Assembly: GCA_015657735.1 (NCBI GenBank)
Contig: SSSX01000612.1
Coordinates: 1 to 7,579 of the forward strand
Length of the DNA: 7,579 nt
Direction of reading: 5' to 3'
Source of the DNA: Zoogloeaceae bacterium
Lineage (GTDB): Bacteria > Pseudomonadota > Gammaproteobacteria > Burkholderiales > Rhodocyclaceae
How positions within the stretch are numbered: the first letter of the stretch is position 1; the number at the start of each line of letters is the position of its first letter. The translations under genes and the position numbers were made by a program. Of the stretch, positions 6,209 through 7,579 are shown one piece after another. The notes below the pieces were generated by a model that saw only the letters and a program-made list of their open reading frames with translations, searched no databases and was not told where the DNA came from.

Positions 6209-7132
6209 CAGCAGCCAGATCGCCGCGCTGATCGTCGGGAACGAAATCACCGTCCCGACCACCAGCGTCGCCGCGCAGAAACCCTGCATGCCGTGCTTCT
6301 GGCCGAAGATCGGGTAGACGCTGGGCATCGGCGCACAGGCCAGCAGCACCGCGCCGGTCGCCAGCAGCGGATCGACCGGCCCGAGCAGCAGCAGCGCCGC
6401 GAAGACCATCAGCGGATGCAGCACCAGCTTGCCGAAGGTCACCGCCCCCATGTCGGCAAACATGCCGCGCAGCGGCAGGCCGACCAGAATTCCGCCAATG
6501 TAGAACAACGCCACCGGCGCCGACGCCGCCGCCACCATGTCCACCGCCCGCGCCAGCGGCACCGGCAGGGCCAGGCCGGAAATCGTGAAGGCCAGACCGG
6601 CCACCATCGCGATGATGATCGGATTGTGGCGCAGGCGCGCCAGCGCGCGGCCAAAGCTGCGGTGGAAAGGTTCGTGGGCCGCGCCGCCGCTGTCGGCCAG
6701 CGCCAGGCACAGCGGAATCATCAGCAGGTTCTCGACGACCATCGCCAGCGCCAGCGCGACGGTGGCCACCGGGCCGATCACCTGCAGCGCGATCGGGTAG
6801 CCCACGTAGCCGCTGTTGGCGCAGGCCATGCCGAGCGCCATCAGTGCCGACCGCTCCAGCGGCTGCCGGCGCAGCAGGCGCGCCCACAGCAGGCCGAGCG
6901 CCAGCGTCGCCAGCGCGCCCAGCGCATAGGCCGCCAGATAGCGCAGGTTCATCACCTCCGCCAGCGAGCGCTGCGACAACGATTTGAACAGCAGCACCGG
7001 CAGGGCCAGACGGACCACGAAGCCGCCCAGCGCGGTCAGCCAGCCGGCCGGCACGAGGCCGCTGCGCACCGCCCCGAAACCGACCGCGATGATCACGAAG
7101 ACCGGTGCCGCGACGCCGAGGATTTCCAGCAT
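6194..7132 (-). CDS. AEC-family (auxin efflux carrier-like) permease
   Basis: This 312-aa integral inner-membrane protein has about ten hydrophobic segments in two halves split by a hydrophilic loop (about 147-168, HEPFHRSFGRALARLRHN). That is the usual size and layout of bacterial AEC transporters. Family hallmarks are CANSGYVGYPIALQVIG (104-120) and RHNPIIIAMVAGL (168-180), followed by a second half with LFYIGGILVGLPL and ACAPMPSVYPIFGQ. Known members move organic acids such as malate or malonate; the substrate here cannot be read from sequence. The start at 7132 has a strong ribosome binding site, GGAGGGG (7139-7145 on the minus strand), six bases upstream, and begins directly with a membrane helix. 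A longer in-frame start near 7384 adds only basic, non-membrane sequence. It is convergent with SelO and divergent from the PAS gene on the right. Confidence 0.9.
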   Translation of the reverse strand: MLEILGVAAPVFVIIAVGFGAVRSGLVPAGWLTALGGFVVRLALPVLLFKSLSQRSLAEVMNLRYLAAYALGALATLALGLLWARLLRRQPLERSALMALGMACANSGYVGYPIALQVIGPVATVALALAMVVENLLMIPLCLALADSGGAAHEPFHRSFGRALARLRHNPIIIAMVAGLAFTISGLALPVPLARAVDMVAAASAPVALFYIGGILVGLPLRGMFADMGAVTFGKLVLHPLMVFAALLLLGPVDPLLATGAVLLACAPMPSVYPIFGQKHGMQGFCAATLVVGTVISFPTISAAIWLLRGAG

Positions 7133-7360
7133 CGTCAGCCCCTCCGGCGCCCGGCGGCGATGCTTCGCCGACCGCCGGCCGGCACGCTTGACCCGATCAT
7201 GTTCCGCTCGCTGATGGTCATTGGAAGCGGTGGATGTTATCCAGCCGGCGCCACCCCCAACGCCGCGCGCGACCGCAATGGCGCGATAAGCGCACAATCC
7301 GGATCGAACATCGCGCACTCTTGCTGCGTTCCGGGCACTTTGCCGGCCTCCGCGCCGCGC

Positions 7361-7381
7361 ACGAAAACCTGTGATTTTCGT
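7361..7381. repeat. 7-bp inverted repeat touching the FliA-like promoter
   Basis: ACGAAAA (7361-7367) is exactly complementary to TTTTCGT (7375-7381) around a 7-base centre CCTGTGA. It ends at the base before the -35-like element at 7382. Its position and two-fold symmetry suit an operator for a dimeric regulator. As RNA it would be a weak, A/U-rich stem. The regulator is unknown. Confidence 0.4.
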
Positions 7382-7408
7382 CAAACTTTTGCCGGGCTGC
7401 GCCGTAAT
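7382..7408 (+). promoter_or_regulatory. Candidate FliA (sigma-28) flagellar-class promoter
   Basis: CAAACTTT, exactly 11 bases, then GCCGTAAT, compared with the FliA consensus TAAAGTTT-N11-GCCGATAA. Six of eight -35 bases and five of eight -10 bases match, including the diagnostic GCCG, and the spacer is exact. Transcription would start near 7415, ahead of both possible starts of the PAS-domain gene (7431 and 7464). If real, it would tie that gene to the flagellar/chemotaxis regulon. Confidence 0.45.
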
Positions 7409-7463
7409 TCATCCCATCGATTCGGCAGCCATGCCTGTTGCAGCAGACCGGAGCCTTCCGTCC

Positions 7464-7579
7464 ATGCGCCCCGCGCCGTCGCCCTACCTCGAGTCGGCCC
7501 TGTTCGTTCACGGTCCGCAGCCGCTGCTGTGCTGCCGGCCGGACGGCGGCATCGTCGCCGCCAACGATGCCGCCTGCGC
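7464..7579 (+). CDS. PAS-domain signalling protein, N-terminal fragment
   Basis: Thirty-eight complete codons are visible before the right edge. After a short lead (MRPAPSPYLES), the sequence HGPQPLLCCRPDGGIVAANDAAC has the beta-turn-beta-helix signature of a PAS domain start (aspartate-glycine turn, then AN-x-AAC). PAS domains sense ligands, redox state or cofactors and feed many outputs: GGDEF/EAL, histidine kinase, chemoreceptor or sigma-54 activator. The output module lies beyond the window, so no function is assigned. ATG 7464 is preferred because GGAG (7450-7453) lies ten bases upstream; an in-frame ATG at 7431 would add 11 residues and has a weaker site. The upstream FliA-like promoter would favour a motility-linked or cyclic-di-GMP role. 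Confidence 0.6.
   Translation, partial: MRPAPSPYLESALFVHGPQPLLCCRPDGGIVAANDAAC

Larger units (their letters stand above)
7133..7463. other. Divergent intergenic region (permease / PAS protein)
   Basis: I find no well-supported gene in this gap. It should carry the promoters of both flanking genes. On the minus-strand side I see only the permease ribosome binding site and no convincing -35/-10. On the plus-strand side there are a 7-bp inverted repeat (7361-7381) and a FliA-like promoter (7382-7408). A short minus-strand frame ending just before the permease start (MTISERN..., 28 codons, about 7136-7222) has little support and is not called. Confidence 0.6.

Noticed and set aside
4540..6231. 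563-aa arginine-rich frame overlapping SelO
   Set aside because: Out-of-frame shadow of SelO, dominated by Arg/Pro/Ala with no family features.
7314..7410. Possible small RNA gene in the right intergenic region
   Set aside because: Several short dyads occur, but no known RNA family pattern and no terminator with a T-tract could be identified.
7218..7511. 97-aa minus-strand frame in the divergent intergenic region
   Set aside because: Arg/Cys-rich, no recognisable domain, overlaps the FliA-like promoter and the PAS gene start, and lacks a ribosome binding site.

Overview
This is a GC-rich, densely coding proteobacterial chromosome segment. The strong G/C bias at third codon positions, an AcoD/ExaC-type acetaldehyde dehydrogenase, a SelO/YdiU protein, chemotaxis and PAS-type sensors, and sigma-54-like and FliA-like promoters together suggest a motile betaproteobacterium. 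Something near Rhodocyclales is my guess, not a proof. I see no mobile element, CRISPR array, tRNA or rRNA, and the window looks like ordinary backbone.

Layout. (1) 1-166: the C-terminal end of a methyl-accepting chemotaxis protein. (2) 167-424: an unusually elaborate control region. It holds an 11-bp hairpin, a near-perfect 17-bp palindrome, three copies of GGAGCACC, an A-rich tract, a 15-bp dyad and a good -24/-12 (sigma-54) promoter. (3) 425-2401: an NAD-dependent aldehyde dehydrogenase (506 aa), a textbook intrinsic terminator, and a small DUF779 protein whose ribosome binding site directly abuts the terminator's T-tract. (4) 2402-4477: a leader region with hairpins and a candidate 34-codon upstream ORF that overlaps, by ATGA, the start of a soluble double-PAS histidine kinase. 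(5) 4700-6184: SelO, a pseudokinase-fold protein AMPylase. It is convergent with (6), an AEC-family permease on the minus strand (6194-7132), and a hairpin spans their junction. (7) 7133-7463: a divergent intergenic region with an inverted repeat and a FliA-like promoter, leading into a partial PAS-domain protein that runs off the right edge.

How the genes work together. The aldehyde dehydrogenase and DUF779 protein form the clearest functional unit, probably for oxidising acetaldehyde or other short aldehydes from alcohol or acetoin catabolism. It is apparently switched on by a sigma-54 activator acting from the upstream palindrome. The embedded terminator should make DUF779 less abundant than the dehydrogenase. 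The kinase has no receiver or response regulator in the window. SelO and the permease look like independent housekeeping or stress genes.

The points most worth a second look are the sigma-54/palindrome control region, the terminator-to-SD junction, and the small ORF before the kinase, whose first residues resemble a [NiFe]-hydrogenase small-subunit N-terminus. No wholly new system is evident.
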